A stretch of DNA of 64,000 nt from Paraconiothyrium sp. Pb-2020 (Eukaryota > Ascomycota > Dothideomycetes > Pleosporales > Didymosphaeriaceae). The translations under genes and the position numbers were made by a program. A model generated the notes under the pieces. That model saw only the letters and a list, made by a program, of their open reading frames with translations. It was not told where the DNA came from and did not search any database. The stretch is taken from positions 3,410,001 to 3,474,000 of the forward strand of contig JAJUBI010000006.1 in NCBI GenBank assembly GCA_022419385.1, in the 5' to 3' direction. Positions 1 through 10,717 of this stretch are shown piece by piece; within the stretch, counting starts at the first letter, position 1; each line of letters starts with the position of its first letter.

Positions 1-1866
1 AGAAGCCAGAGCTGAGTGTTTTCGATGGCTATTTCCAGCAACAGCAGCCGCATGCACGACGTTTCGAACAAGCTGGGATTTGGTGAGCGATGTCAAACAG
101 GTGACGTGCACTGGCGGAGCGCGGCGAAACACGATATCTCGGCATGCCCTGTTTCCGGATGGGGAAACAACATAACTCGGCTTCCGTGGTGACAGCGGAA
201 CGTCTAGGGCGCGAGCATCCATACCTTCGCGTGGCAGATTTGCTATATGGATTGTTAAATTTCTTTCTCGTCTGGGTTGGCATCTGATACCCCTTCAAGC
301 ATCTCCTTATCGAGGAGGCATTTCTACGACTGCAATTAGAGGAGTACGACAGCACGAAGCTACGATTGCATAGTAAGGCACAGTCCACGACAGCATCGTC
401 TTTACGAGCACACGACCAGCACATCTTTCCTTCCATCACCCACTGGCGTACATCTAGCGAATAGTCCATGTATATAGGCTTTTGGTCATTGCCTCGGGCA
501 GACCTCACGAGCAGAATTGACACTTATGACAATGTTGACACTATCCGTTTTGTTTCAAGAGTAAAGCGTACTGATGCGAGAATGTACTACAATCGTGGAG
601 CTCTACAGGCATTGGCACCAGCTAAAGTTAGCTATTACATGCCTGTTTCATATACTACGTGTCTGAGGCGCACTACGATATTGTCGGCTGATCAACACTG
701 AACTGCTCTAGCTAGACACCAGCATAGCTGGAGACACAAAAGATATCGACGATAATCCCATACCCTTTTTCACGCTCTACACACACCGACCACTTGTTTA
801 AATCTAATCCGCATATTCGTAGCCAGCGTAAATCGCCTTTCTTTGCGCTCCATCCGCGATACGCTGTCAAACGTCAGCCCGCGACTCTACCTCAGGTCCA
901 CGCCTGCTCCAACTGCACACTGCACTACGCCGACATCGTTCATAGCCCATGCAAAGCGTTTTCGCCGAACTTCAAGCATAGCTTCATCCATTTTAAGGAT
1001 GGGGAAGAATTCCAAACAGTAGGACCACCTAAGGTATGAGCTCATACACACGGGAGCGAAACTTGCGCACTGAACGCTGCATGCCCGCGATCGTAGACCC
1101 CTCGAGTACAGTAGAACCAGCCAGTCCATGCAACAAGTCTCTTCCAACGCATCTCCTCACTATACATAGAGACCAGCTGGGACTCCCGAGCTCGCTCTGA
1201 CGACAGCCCAGCCTGGACGCATCCCCTGTCGGAAGGGCACAAATACAGATGTTGGCTAGAGTGCGTCTTGATGCAGATTTCTTCTTGGCGGTTGACAAGT
1301 CATCATATGTTCGGCTACAACGATATTGTGGTCTGAAATCATTAATGGGTTGATAACGTTTTCAGATCTTAGCACGCGAACGAGACCTTCGCCTTCTGAG
1401 TAAAAAGTCGCACACGCGATAGAGCAACGTCTCTCTGCTATCTACGTGGATGGTACAGAGAGTGTAGCGAGCCACATGGAGAGCAGATCTCGTATGCCAT
1501 TCGTAGCGCTGATAGTCAAATAGACGCTTCATATATACAGGATAGCAAGGTGACGTGTGAGCTTGTAAAGGCTACATATGTATGAGTAGCTCTACAGCTA
1601 CAGTACTTAGTCTAGATGTAGAGGATGTGTACGAGGCGGAGGTGAACCGGAACACGGTGGCAAATACACACTTCGGACAAAGATCGATGTTGTAGTTCAA
1701 TATATAGGTAAGTTATCAAAGGCATCACGCTCTGCATTCAAAAAGACAGCGCGCCAGCCGGCTTCAAATGCCTCAACACAGCATGTCAGACTCCACCCAA
1801 TGCATTCAATACAATCAACATCAAACCCTACATCTACATCTTACACATGCTTCTACCGACCAGAAA
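1..1866. other. Intergenic, no supported gene
   Basis: I see no reading frame here with recognisable domain content or convincing splice structure. The longest frame (minus strand, 29-523) is rich in Cys, Arg and Ser and has no family signature. The right part presumably holds the 3' end of the CAP transcript, which runs leftward and stops at 1867. Confidence 0.5.
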
Positions 1867-3593
1867 CTATCCAGCATGCTCCACAATCTCGCTTACCAGC
1901 TTGCCATCCTTAATGTACGTCCGGATTTGCTCTGGAACCGGGTGCTCGACGTGGTCATCTTCTACGGGCAGGTTGATGTTGACATTCGAAGATTTGCTGG
2001 AAAGGATCTCAGTGTTTTGGGATTCCTCGCTGAGATATACAGTAGCGCCGTCAACTTGGTCGAGGAGCAGCGTTGGGAGAGTACCGACGACCTGGAGGGC
2101 AAATTTGGGACACTTGATGACGTCGACAGAGCTGACCAGGGAGTCGATGACAATGGAAGTCTTCTCAGAGTTGTCGATAGAGATGGCGTTCGCTTTACCA
2201 TTGATGCGGATGGTGGTGTTCTTGCATCGTGAGATGAGGATGGTTTGATTGATCTCCGCGTCAATTTCAACCATATCACTTGGGCTGTCGAAGTGTTCCT
2301 GAGAATCTGTCAGCATACGCCGTTCCTCATAGAGAGTTTCTACTCACTATGATCCACCTGTTTCCGTCAAGCTCCTTCTTCGGCGGCTTCTTAGTCCGCA
2401 TCGATTCGGGCTTGGGCTTCTTGCCCGGAGGCGCTGGACTCTTGCTCCTTAACGAACCGTTGCTATCGCTCCGTGTCGGTACGGGCGCGCTAGCTCGTAG
2501 TGAAGGGTTCTTGTGCGTCATCTGGCTGGGATCCACCTTCTTAAGGCCCTTCGTAACTGCCTCACCCCTGTTCAAATCATCAAACACGGCTCCCATATCC
2601 GGCGCCGCCTTCTTAGACGGCGGCGGAGGCAGACCACCTGGGGGAGGTGGGCCTGGTGGCGGGGGAGGACCGGGAGGTGGAGGAATGCCACCAGCCGGAG
2701 GTGGTGGAGGCGGCGGAGGGATGTTGGAGGCGGAAGCAGTCGAGCCACTCTTGATTTGCTGGGCGGCTTCCTTCGCGTCGATGCCGTCCTTATTCCAAGC
2801 GACACCGGAAGTGTGATACTTCTTCACGTATTCGGAGAGCGACTTGAACAGCTTGTAGTATGCGCGTACCCATTCGACGTACGTCTTGTCCGAGCTTCGT
2901 CAAGTTAGCTACTGGGGATACAATGGGTCCTCCGATTGCCTACCTATCCTTGTTCTCGGTGAGAACCTTGTTTCCGGCCATCTGTGCACCACCAAAAAGC
3001 TCGTTAAGGTACTCGTGCGGCTTGGGGCTTCCTTCAACAGTCACCCAGCCCAAAGCCCAGGCGCTGTCCGCTACCATAGTCAATGGGTTTTGCAGCGCAC
3101 GGTCTCTGTTACCCTGGCGGATCTCATCAACCTCCCCTATGGCGGCCTGCAAATGCTTCAGGATCTCTGTATGCGTGGAGATATCCGGCTTCTTCGCCTT
3201 GGCTGCAATAAAGAGGAAATCTCTCTGCGCGGTGAAGGCTTGCTGGACAGCTTTGGCCTGGCCGTCGATAACGTTGCCCAACTTGCTGCTCAGTTCCAGC
3301 CACGGCTTCAGATCGGTGTTGATGATGGCATCGAAGGCCTCGACCGAGGGGGGCAAGCTCTCGGCAGCTTTCGCTTGGGGTGCGGCGCTCGTCGCAGCGC
3401 CGGTTGCGGCAGATGGAGTTGCGGGCGCTCCATTGGGGGCATCCGAATCGAAAGCGACCGAGGTGGATGCTATATCTTCGAGTCGGCTGGTGGCAGCTTC
3501 GAGCCTGGTGAGCGCAGCCGTCAGTCTAGCTGCTGGTAACGGCACAGGGCTGAGGCGGCCGAGGATGGACTTGTCCGCCAACTTGTCCGCCAT
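1867..3593 (-). CDS. Adenylyl cyclase-associated protein (CAP/Srv2), 3 exons
   Basis: CAP recycles cofilin-bound ADP-actin and couples Ras to adenylyl cyclase in fungi; it acts in the cytoplasm at cortical actin. Exons by eye: 3593-2944, 2894-2348 and 2298-1867, with introns of 49 nt each (gtaggc...ag with GCTAAC branch; gtgagt...ag), giving 542 residues, the usual family size. The N-terminus carries the cyclase-binding heptad-like segment LTRLEAATSRLED (about residues 24-36) and a helical-folded domain ending near VEWVRAYYKLF. A proline-rich linker (runs of PPPPPPPP, the actin/SH3-binding region) follows. The last exon is the beta-helical CARP domain (INQTILISRCKNTTIRI, NGKANAISIDN). The start at 3593 (MADKLADKS) is preferred over upstream in-frame Met codons because the family begins just before this point. 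It is divergent from the Mak32-like gene. Confidence 0.93.
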
Positions 3594-4025
3594 GTGTACA
3601 TTAGGTGGAGAGACATGGTGGGCCCTCTTGGACTTACCTTTTAATAAGGGTCTGAAGGTTGTGCATGCCCGTTTGTGCCATGTTGTCGTGGTGCGGTTGC
3701 TCACTACGCACCCAGAGAAGGGGGAGCTCGGCTTAGGGTTCCGGGGCGGGCAGCTGCAGCTATGATACACAGCGCTTGCCTTCCAGAAGAATGCGATGCT
3801 AGGAATAAATGCGTCGTACGAGGGAATGCTTCCTCGATAGGGCGCGAATGCGGCGTGTCCAGGTGTCGGCAATGTAACAAGGCAGCATCAGAAAGGGTAC
3901 CTGGACCATGCGATTACCATGTTAGCGTGTCGCCAAGCCGCAGCTTCCCCAGCGCCCGCCATTCACGGTGCATGCGTCAGCGGGCTTTCTTACAAGCTCC
4001 GAGCTTGCGTACATGAACCACAACC
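3594..4025. promoter_or_regulatory. Shared upstream region of CAP and Mak32-like genes
   Basis: 432 bp lie between two divergent start codons, so both promoters must be here or overlap the 5' UTRs. I see no specific operator or other signal I can name. Assigned from geometry only. Confidence 0.4.
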
Positions 4026-5183
4026 ATGGCGCAAGCAGTCGAAGATGTGGATTTCTGCACGTTGGGCATGTTCATCATTGGTACTTGAGACTCTGTGTCG
4101 CCGCTTGTGGCCTCTGTTTAATAAGTTTTAGATGAGATCGAGTTCGCACCACCGAAGCCGCCAGTTAAGGACATCCTCGGTGGTGCTGGTTCGTACTCAG
4201 CGCTGGGTGCGCGCATATTCTCTCCGCCCCCGCATTCCAAAGCAGTCGGATGGATTGTCGATTGCGGATCCGACTTCCCTGCTGCACTTCGAGAGACCAT
4301 TGCCAGCTGGAACACTGGAGTTCTTATTCGCGAAACGCCCAATAGATTGACGACGCGGGGCTGGAATGGTTATGGCGAGAATGAACACAGAGGTATGCTC
4401 GACCGAGCTGCGAGTTGAACGCATACTGATGTTGCAGCTTTCCGTTACACGACACCAAAACTACGTCTTGACCACCATGCATTAGTTGATACGCAGTTGC
4501 TCTGGTCCAAGTCTTTTCACCTCATCTGCTCTCCACTGCGGTGCATCGACCTAGTGGAGAACATTCTCGCATTGCGCAACCAGTCTGGCCGTGCGCCGTC
4601 GCCGCGTCCGCTCTTCGTTTGGGAGCCGGTGCCTGATCTCTGTGTTCCGGCAGAGCTGCCTAACTGCTTGCAAGCGCTTAGACATGTTGACTGCGTCAGT
4701 CCAAATCATGCTGAACTTGGTGGCTTTTTCGGACGGGACACGAACGGTAGGGACCATGTGAATTACCGCTTGATCGAAGAGCTGTGTGGTGAGTGGCTGG
4801 AAAGTGGTATTGCCGTGGACGGGAAAGGTAGTATCGTCGTAAGAGCTGGTAAAGATGGCTGCCTGGTCACTCATTCCGGGTCCAGAAAGTGGCTGCCTGC
4901 ATACCATCAGCTAGCGGAAAATGTAGTTGACCCAACTGGCGGAGGTAATGGATTCCTTGGGGGTTTAGCGGTGGGGTTAGTAAGAGGTAGAGGTGCTCCC
5001 GAGCTCGAGCGCATCGAGGAGGCTGCCATATGGGGCGCTATCTCGGCGAGCTTCGCTATTGAACAAGTTGGGATGCCCGTTTTATCGCATTCTCCACAGG
5101 GCGAGGAAACATGGAACGGTGTTCTTGTCGAAGATAGACTTTCAGAATTCAAGGAAAGGCTGGGTAGATATGTACAGCCGTGA
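4026..5183 (+). CDS. PfkB-family sugar-kinase-like protein, Mak32 type, 3 exons
   Basis: Exons 4026-4080, 4132-4392 and 4438-5183 (introns of 51 and 45 nt) give 353 residues, close to yeast Mak32 (363). The first exon begins MAQAVEDVDFCTLGMFIID, the first strand of the ribokinase fold, followed by ILGGAGSYSALGARI, the substrate-binding GG motif of PfkB proteins. Near the C-terminus VDPTGGGNGFLGG sits where active kinases have the D-T-x-G-A-G-D signature, so the catalytic-base Asp is Asn here. Yeast Mak32 is needed for maintenance of double-stranded RNA killer virus; its substrate is unknown. I expect a non-classical or inactive kinase. Convergent with the small mitochondrial gene that stops at 5244, only 60 bp away. 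Confidence 0.85.
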
Positions 5184-5243
5184 TATGCTCTAGCATGTAT
5201 CGCCGGTGCTCCTCCGCTGACTCGCCGTGAACCCTCTGTCCGC

Positions 5244-5605
5244 CTATTTCTCCTCCTTCAGTCTCCGCTCGTGTTCGACGATCTGCCTGCTCCAACTAGA
5301 CGTCGTTAGCTTACGTTCGCTGTTCTGACTTAGGCGTCTATACTATCTACTGGGGAAGAATCGGCCTTCCTGGGGCATCTTGTCGCGGTACTCGAGGTTT
5401 GCGCTGAGCATCCAGGTGGCTCCGACGATGCTCGCGAGCACGGCGCCCATGACGAAGGTGTTGGCTTTCCAGTTGGCGGGTTGGGCGTACCAACCACCGG
5501 CTGGCGACCAGACGTGTTTGGGGTATCTGCACAGTAGCAAGTCAGGAATGCATGGCACGAGGCATTGACGTAGCGCTCTTACGGGATCTTTCCTCCGCCG
5601 CCCAT
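5244..5605 (-). CDS. Small single-pass mitochondrial membrane protein, probable complex I accessory type, 3 exons
   Basis: Exons 5605-5583, 5526-5344 and 5295-5244 (introns of 56 and 48 nt) encode 85 residues. It starts MGGGGKIPYPKHVWSPAGG, then has a Trp-rich segment (GWYAQPANWK), one hydrophobic helix (about residues 34-52) and ends RFFPSRYWSRQI plus a charged tail. The third exon matters: without it the frame stops right after FFPSR, while the splice gta-tag restores the Tyr codon and continues to a basic/acidic tail. The MGGGGK...YPKHVWSP start recalls a conserved fungal family that I associate with NADH:ubiquinone oxidoreductase accessory subunits, but I cannot name the subunit with certainty. 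It shares a 214-bp upstream region with the mitoribosomal gene to the right, in keeping with a mitochondrial role. Confidence 0.7.
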
Positions 5606-5819
5606 TGTGAATTGTTGTGCTGTGGTGTTGTAGGTTCTTGTCGTCGGAGCTTTGGCGTGAGGTTGCAAGCTAGTGCCGCGCCTGCCTCCTGACTAAGCGT
5701 CCCAGAAATTTTGGAAGTCGCGATCAGCGGAGCTCCAGGAGACACACGACAGCCCAATTGCGTCCCGCCCTCGCCCTTTCTCTTGATCTTTCTTTCTCTT
5801 TCTCCCCGTCGTGTCATTA
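5606..5819. promoter_or_regulatory. Compact bidirectional promoter between two mitochondrial genes
   Basis: 214 bp separate the divergent starts of the small mitochondrial membrane protein and mL44. It contains a pyrimidine-rich stretch (about 5765-5808, TCTTTC repeats) just before the mL44 start, typical of fungal core promoters. No named site was recognised. Confidence 0.45.
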
Positions 5820-7052
5820 ATGAAGCGAATACGCATACCGTCATGTGTCACTACCTCGCTGGCCCCGAGTGCTGCGCGCCGCCCGCTCTGTCCCTATGCC
5901 GCCGCCTTGCACAGGACCATCGTGCCCCATAATCACAGGATACATGCGCGTTTCCAGACGACCGCCGCCGTTGAAGACTTCGAGGGAGAGCAGATTGAGA
6001 TAGAAAAACCCGCAATAAAGACGGAGAAGACAAGAGGGGCGTCAAGAAAACCCCATCGTTCCGTGAAGCCAGAACACATGCCGTCACCACATCCCTATGA
6101 GGCATTAGAATCTATAAGACTTTCAGCTCTACGAGCACGACTATCACTTCCTCAACGATTCCCTCTCCAGACGCTCGCCCGGACGCTTGTACATCCCTCC
6201 GCGGACCCTGATCCCGCCTTCAACAATGCGTCCCTGTCCATCCTCGGAGCGAACCTCCTTGGCTACTACACCACTGAGCATCTTCTCTGTAACTACCCTC
6301 GACTACCCATGGAGGTAGTTTTCGCCGCACAGAACGCATATGTCGGACCAAGAGCCCTGGCTGTTCTTGCCAGCGAATGGGGCATCGAGGCCGCAGCGGA
6401 GCCAGGAGGCGAGGTAGAGCCCGGGCTCTTGCAGTTCAAGCGTTTGAAGCCTGGAGAGGGCATTCCAGCGGCATTGAGAAGGCAAGCGCCGTGGAAATGG
6501 AACGTCACCCAAACACACAGAATCGTTGCAGCGGACGAGTTCGGCTCTCCTAACGCACCGCCGAGCCCACAGTCTCTGGCCAACGTACCTGTACCGATGG
6601 AAGAAGCGGCGCAATCTTTCGTGCGTGCCTTGGTTGGATCATTACATCTACATCTCGGAGCACCCCTTGTGAAGCGTTTCTTCAAGAACCACTTCCTTAG
6701 CCGACACCTCGACGTCTCAGAAATGTTCGACTTCCGCACACCTACCCGCGATTTGTCGCGACTCTGCGCGCGAGAAGGCTTCGAAGCCCCAGTTGCTCGA
6801 CTCATCTCAGAGACAGGTCGACTAAGCAGGCATCCCGTGTTCGTCGTCGGCGTCTACAGCGGAAAGGACAAGCTTGGGGAAGGAGCTGGAGCTTCACTGG
6901 ACGAGGCTAGGTTTCGCGCAGCGGCAGCAGCTCTGAAGGCATGGTGTCTCTATAAACCAATAGACGTGACTGTACCGAGCAGCATGGAAGGCGAACTGGA
7001 CACGAGCAAATGGAAGCCGAACATGGTTGACTGTGGTGAAGTCATTGTATAA
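5820..7052 (+). CDS. Mitochondrial large-subunit ribosomal protein mL44 (MRPL3 type)
   Basis: A single exon of 410 residues. The N-terminus is basic and Ser/Arg/Ala-rich, as a mitochondrial presequence. Residues about 100-300 form the degenerate RNase III fold of mL44 (LARTLVHPSADPDPAF, NASLSILGANLLGYYTTEHL, YPRLPMEVVFAAQNAYVG), lacking the acidic catalytic signature of true RNase III. The C-terminus is a double-stranded-RNA-binding-type domain (RHPVFVVGVYSGKDKLGEG, ASLDEARFRAAAAALKAW). mL44 is a structural protein of the mitochondrial large ribosomal subunit. The first true ATG is at 5820; the frame is open upstream to a GTG, which I do not use. Confidence 0.9.
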   Translation: MKRIRIPSCVTTSLAPSAARRPLCPYAAALHRTIVPHNHRIHARFQTTAAVEDFEGEQIEIEKPAIKTEKTRGASRKPHRSVKPEHMPSPHPYEALESIRLSALRARLSLPQRFPLQTLARTLVHPSADPDPAFNNASLSILGANLLGYYTTEHLLCNYPRLPMEVVFAAQNAYVGPRALAVLASEWGIEAAAEPGGEVEPGLLQFKRLKPGEGIPAALRRQAPWKWNVTQTHRIVAADEFGSPNAPPSPQSLANVPVPMEEAAQSFVRALVGSLHLHLGAPLVKRFFKNHFLSRHLDVSEMFDFRTPTRDLSRLCAREGFEAPVARLISETGRLSRHPVFVVGVYSGKDKLGEGAGASLDEARFRAAAAALKAWCLYKPIDVTVPSSMEGELDTSKWKPNMVDCGEVIV

Positions 7053-7493
7053 GTGGCCCCTGCACGACCACACTTTGGAGTTATCTGGGTCCGCTTTGGC
7101 ATGCATGCATGGATGGAGGTCAATTTTCTTCGGCTGTGTATTTTTCAAGACAAGAGGTTGAAGATGAGAAAAGAGAAAACGAAGAGGGTGGGTAATTGCT
7201 TGAGGCCTACGTACGATCAGTGTCCGGGAAGAAGAAGCGTGGGAACGCTATTGTACATGTACCATATGTCACATCATAGGGATACCATCAGGGAACCGTG
7301 TGTAGATTATTAGCATCGTTGAATATCACATCTAGTGACCCCGTGCAATATTACGTTGAATCTGCGTCACATTGCCTCGTTTATAGTGGAAATGTCCCTC
7401 TTCGCAGATTACTTGTAAAATCACCACGGTTTTCGACGGTCATGCATCTCGTCAAATGAGAACACCGCACAAATAACGATCGTCTCTTCCAGC
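7053..7493. other. Convergent 3' regions, no gene
   Basis: This 441-bp stretch lies between the stop of mL44 (+) and the stop of the ADP-ribosylglycohydrolase (-). It must hold both 3' UTRs and terminators. I see no further coding signal. Confidence 0.5.
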
Positions 7494-9293
7494 TTAGCTG
7501 CCGAACCAAGCCGCGAAACTCTTGGTCTGACCCTGCTTTCTTCTGTCTTGCTCGTCTCTAACCCTCTTCCGCTCCATAATCCCGATCAACATCGCCCGAT
7601 CGCGAGCTTCCAATTCTGACTTACCCATCAACCCCTTCCCCCCATCAGGCGCCTCATCCGCCTCGTCTCGCACATCCCCCTCAAGTACACCCATTACCTT
7701 ACACAACCTTAGTATCTTCGCATCCAGCCACTCCCTGTGCGCAAGCCCAGTCGCCCAATGAGCCGGCAGGTACGCATGCCCCAGGTACGCACCCATAAGC
7801 GCGCCTGCCACTGCGCCATTGGTGTCGGCGTCGCCACCTTGCATTACAAGCTCTGTCATGATGTCCTCGAACAGAACTTGCGATGGGATAGGAGGAGCCG
7901 TCTTGGAGGGGGCCGAAGACGCGCCCGTTGCGCGCATGCATTTCCTCAAGCATAGGACAGCGGAGCCGAGACACTTGTACACATATCCCATTTCTTTCCT
8001 GTTGTCCAAGTCAAGTTCATCGAAGGATGCTGCGACGACGTGCCGCGAGAGCTCGGAGCGGGAGAGGTGCAGTGGAATCCCGCCCGCCTGTTCAAAGATG
8101 TGCGGTTCGTTAGGGGACGGCGACATTAGTGCGGGTGAAGAGAGAACGTAGAGGTATGCGCTGGCTACGACGCCGTCGATGTGCTCTTCGCAGCGAACTT
8201 CGCCACGGAGGAGACCGCGGATTAGTCCCACAGCAACGAGAACGGAGATCGTGCAGCGGGGGTCGGCGTGCGTTATTTTGCTTACGGTGGCGGCGAGGTT
8301 GAAGCTTTCTGACTCACTCATTCCCACTCCAATAACTCCAATGGGGTGTGTGCGCATGAGACTACCGTTGGGGGCGACATTCCTCCCACTCTTCAACCAT
8401 GTTGCTGTTGCTGCTGATGCTGGGTCTTCCAGATAGGTAGGAGCCAATACGACGGAGCTGACGAGGGCGCCGATGCCGCATGGAGGGCGGTCCAATGCGA
8501 GTAAGCCATGGGAGATCCAGATATGCAGGCGGTGAGCGAAGTCTTGGGGGAGGTTGGTAAGATCGGAGGGGTGCTGGAGGTACGATAGGAGGATGAGAAG
8601 GGCTTGATCTGTGTCGTCGGTCCAGGCGCGGGTGGCGAAGCGTACTGTTGGTATCAGTCCCGTGAAGTTTGTTTGATGGCATGGGTGAATAAATGGGGAA
8701 GGAGGGGTGTTGCTTGATCCACCCCAGGACCTTCACGAGTACAGCTTCGAGGTGTCGTCTATGATATAATTCGACTCCGCCTTTTGCATGTACTGGAGCT
8801 ATTGGTGAAGACGTGGGCGTCAAAAAAGGGCAATGCCTTCATGGTATTGCTGGGCTTAATTGGTGCAAGCTGGTGGGCCAAAACTGCTTAAGAGCAGAAT
8901 CGATGAAGTAAAAAAACCGGGGCTTTAGAATTTAGGAGACTTACATCGATGCGTATCCGCATAGACTTCCGTAACCGGGTCTATCAGGCTGAACTTCCTC
9001 GATGTATAAATCGTATCGCAGGCGTGCTTTGGCAGAAATTCGGTGTACAGCCCGATAGCATCTCCAAGCGCAGAGCCAATCATGCAACCGTAGATTTTAT
9101 CTGTGACACTTGATCTGACGAAAGGGTGGGCGTTAACAAAGGCTAGTCGTGATTTGAAATTTTGTTTCGTTTCGTCGCGCTCGAATGTTGAGGCCGTTTG
9201 TTCATCTTTGGCGGAGATGGTTCCACTCGCTATGGTTTCGTCGGTGGAGAATTCATCATTGGTCGGCGATTCGACAAGTACAAAATCTGACAT
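7494..9293 (-). CDS. ADP-ribosylglycohydrolase (ARH/DraG-type) family protein, 2 exons
   Basis: The family removes ADP-ribose from proteins or small molecules using two Mg ions. Exon 1 is 9293-8945 and exon 2 is 8644-7494, joined across an unusually long 300-nt intron (gtaagt...ccaacag), giving 499 residues. After a 60-residue Ser/Thr/Glu-rich start comes the N-terminal family motif DKIYGCMIGSALGDAIGLY. The splice junction brings YADTHR next to LRFATRAWTDDTDQALLIL, placing the metal-binding W-T-D-D-T-D immediately after it, as in homologues. GRNVAPNGSLMRTHPIG and the C-terminal GGDADTNGAVAGALMGAYLG (third metal-ligand set) are intact, so the enzyme should be active. The substrate cannot be told from the sequence. 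Confidence 0.9.
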
Positions 9294-10717
9294 GCTGTAG
9301 CGAGTTTTTCAGATCTTATATGGTAATAAAGAGCTGTGTCGGCCAACAGCAAGTCTCTGCGTGCAGACAAACTCTCCCTAGTTAGGCGGATGGATGCACT
9401 TGAGGTTCTTCTCTTCTCTGTACACGGTCCAAGATAAGGGGATGAATGTGGTCATGAAAACAGTCGCGGGAGGTTTAGTGGTTGAATAAAGGGGGAAGTT
9501 GGCCTTCCTCGTATAGTAAATCGGTGCCTGATGCTGGCAATATGATTACCGTGGCCACTACCTTGATTCGTGTTCATGGTGGCGATGTCGCGGACACGCC
9601 ACGTTTCTTTCGAAGCGTGTGCTATTCCTAAATTATCGATTTATCTCCCAGACGTCGTTGTAGAGCTGGATTTACATTGCGATGTGTTGCTCTGAAGTCG
9701 AGGAAGGGGCGCCGAATGAGGTTTAGGTCCACAGCACTAACTGCAAGTGGCATAGATCGAGAAGACTGAGCTATTGCTGAGCTACTCCCACGCCTCACAG
9801 AACGTGTCCTCTACGCCAAACTCAACTATCAGGCAACTACGTCTGTCTTCGTAATGTTGCGTTGATACTACTGGTGCTTTTGGTTCCCTCATTCTTCTGC
9901 GATGACGTGCCTACGAAGGTCAACATGGGCAGGCAGCCGCAAATTCTACTACCTACTACACCTGGGTATTCCACGCTCTATGACACGACAGCGATTCTTT
10001 ATTTCCAAGCACGGAAGACCTACGCCCCTCTACAATTGTTGTCTTCGGTCGACGTGTTTCTGAAGCTTGGACAGTCGCAACATAGAGCCAGACCCACCTT
10101 TTCGTCGTTACGTTGAGCGTTCTGGTGACGAGATATTATAACCGTTGTCCTGTTCGACGACGGGCTTAAGTCTTGTGAAAAAATTTAGTCTTGTCTCCAT
10201 CGATATAATTGACCACGAATTCCTATTGCTATACACCGTCAAGTGAAAGAAGATCGCCACTAGGTAGTGGTAGATACCAGGCATCATGCACGGGCAACTC
10301 TTCTAACATTATAAACACATACTGATGAAGTGAATTTCCAAGTCACAATGTGTCCCTCGCTACATCGAACTCCACCATGCGCTATATAAACGATTTCCCC
10401 CATTAACTCTGACTTCTCAAACGTACCCACAACCCTGAGATTAAGAGTCTCACTCCAATACTTGCCGCGTTTCATTGTCCGCATGCTTCTCCGAGAGTCA
10501 CATGCAGTATGGAACAGATCATGCTCAAAACACTCTTTTAATTTACCAACCCCCATATACTACACACTTGACTAACGTTTAGCTACAGGAGATCAAAATA
10601 GGTACCGTGGGAAGCCTTAAAACTCATTACAACCACCTGGTGCGCAATGTGCCCGGAAACGTAGATAGAGGTGGTGTCACCACTTCTTGGATCCAGGTGT
10701 GAAGCTCAGTTGCTTTT
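9294..10717. other. Intergenic, no supported gene
   Basis: About 1.4 kb without a convincing gene. Small frames at 9862-10116 (+) and 10284-10556 (-, 90 codons) show no family signature, signal peptide or splice context that I trust. The right end must contain the 3' UTR of the repeat precursor gene, which runs leftward and stops at 10718. Confidence 0.45.

Noticed and set aside
29..523. 164-codon minus-strand frame at the left edge
   Set aside because: Composition is Cys/Arg/Ser-rich with no domain, signal peptide or splice support; most likely chance.
10284..10556. 90-codon minus-strand frame upstream of the repeat precursor gene's 3' end
   Set aside because: Reads fairly protein-like but has no recognisable family, and no splice partner was found; not supportable.
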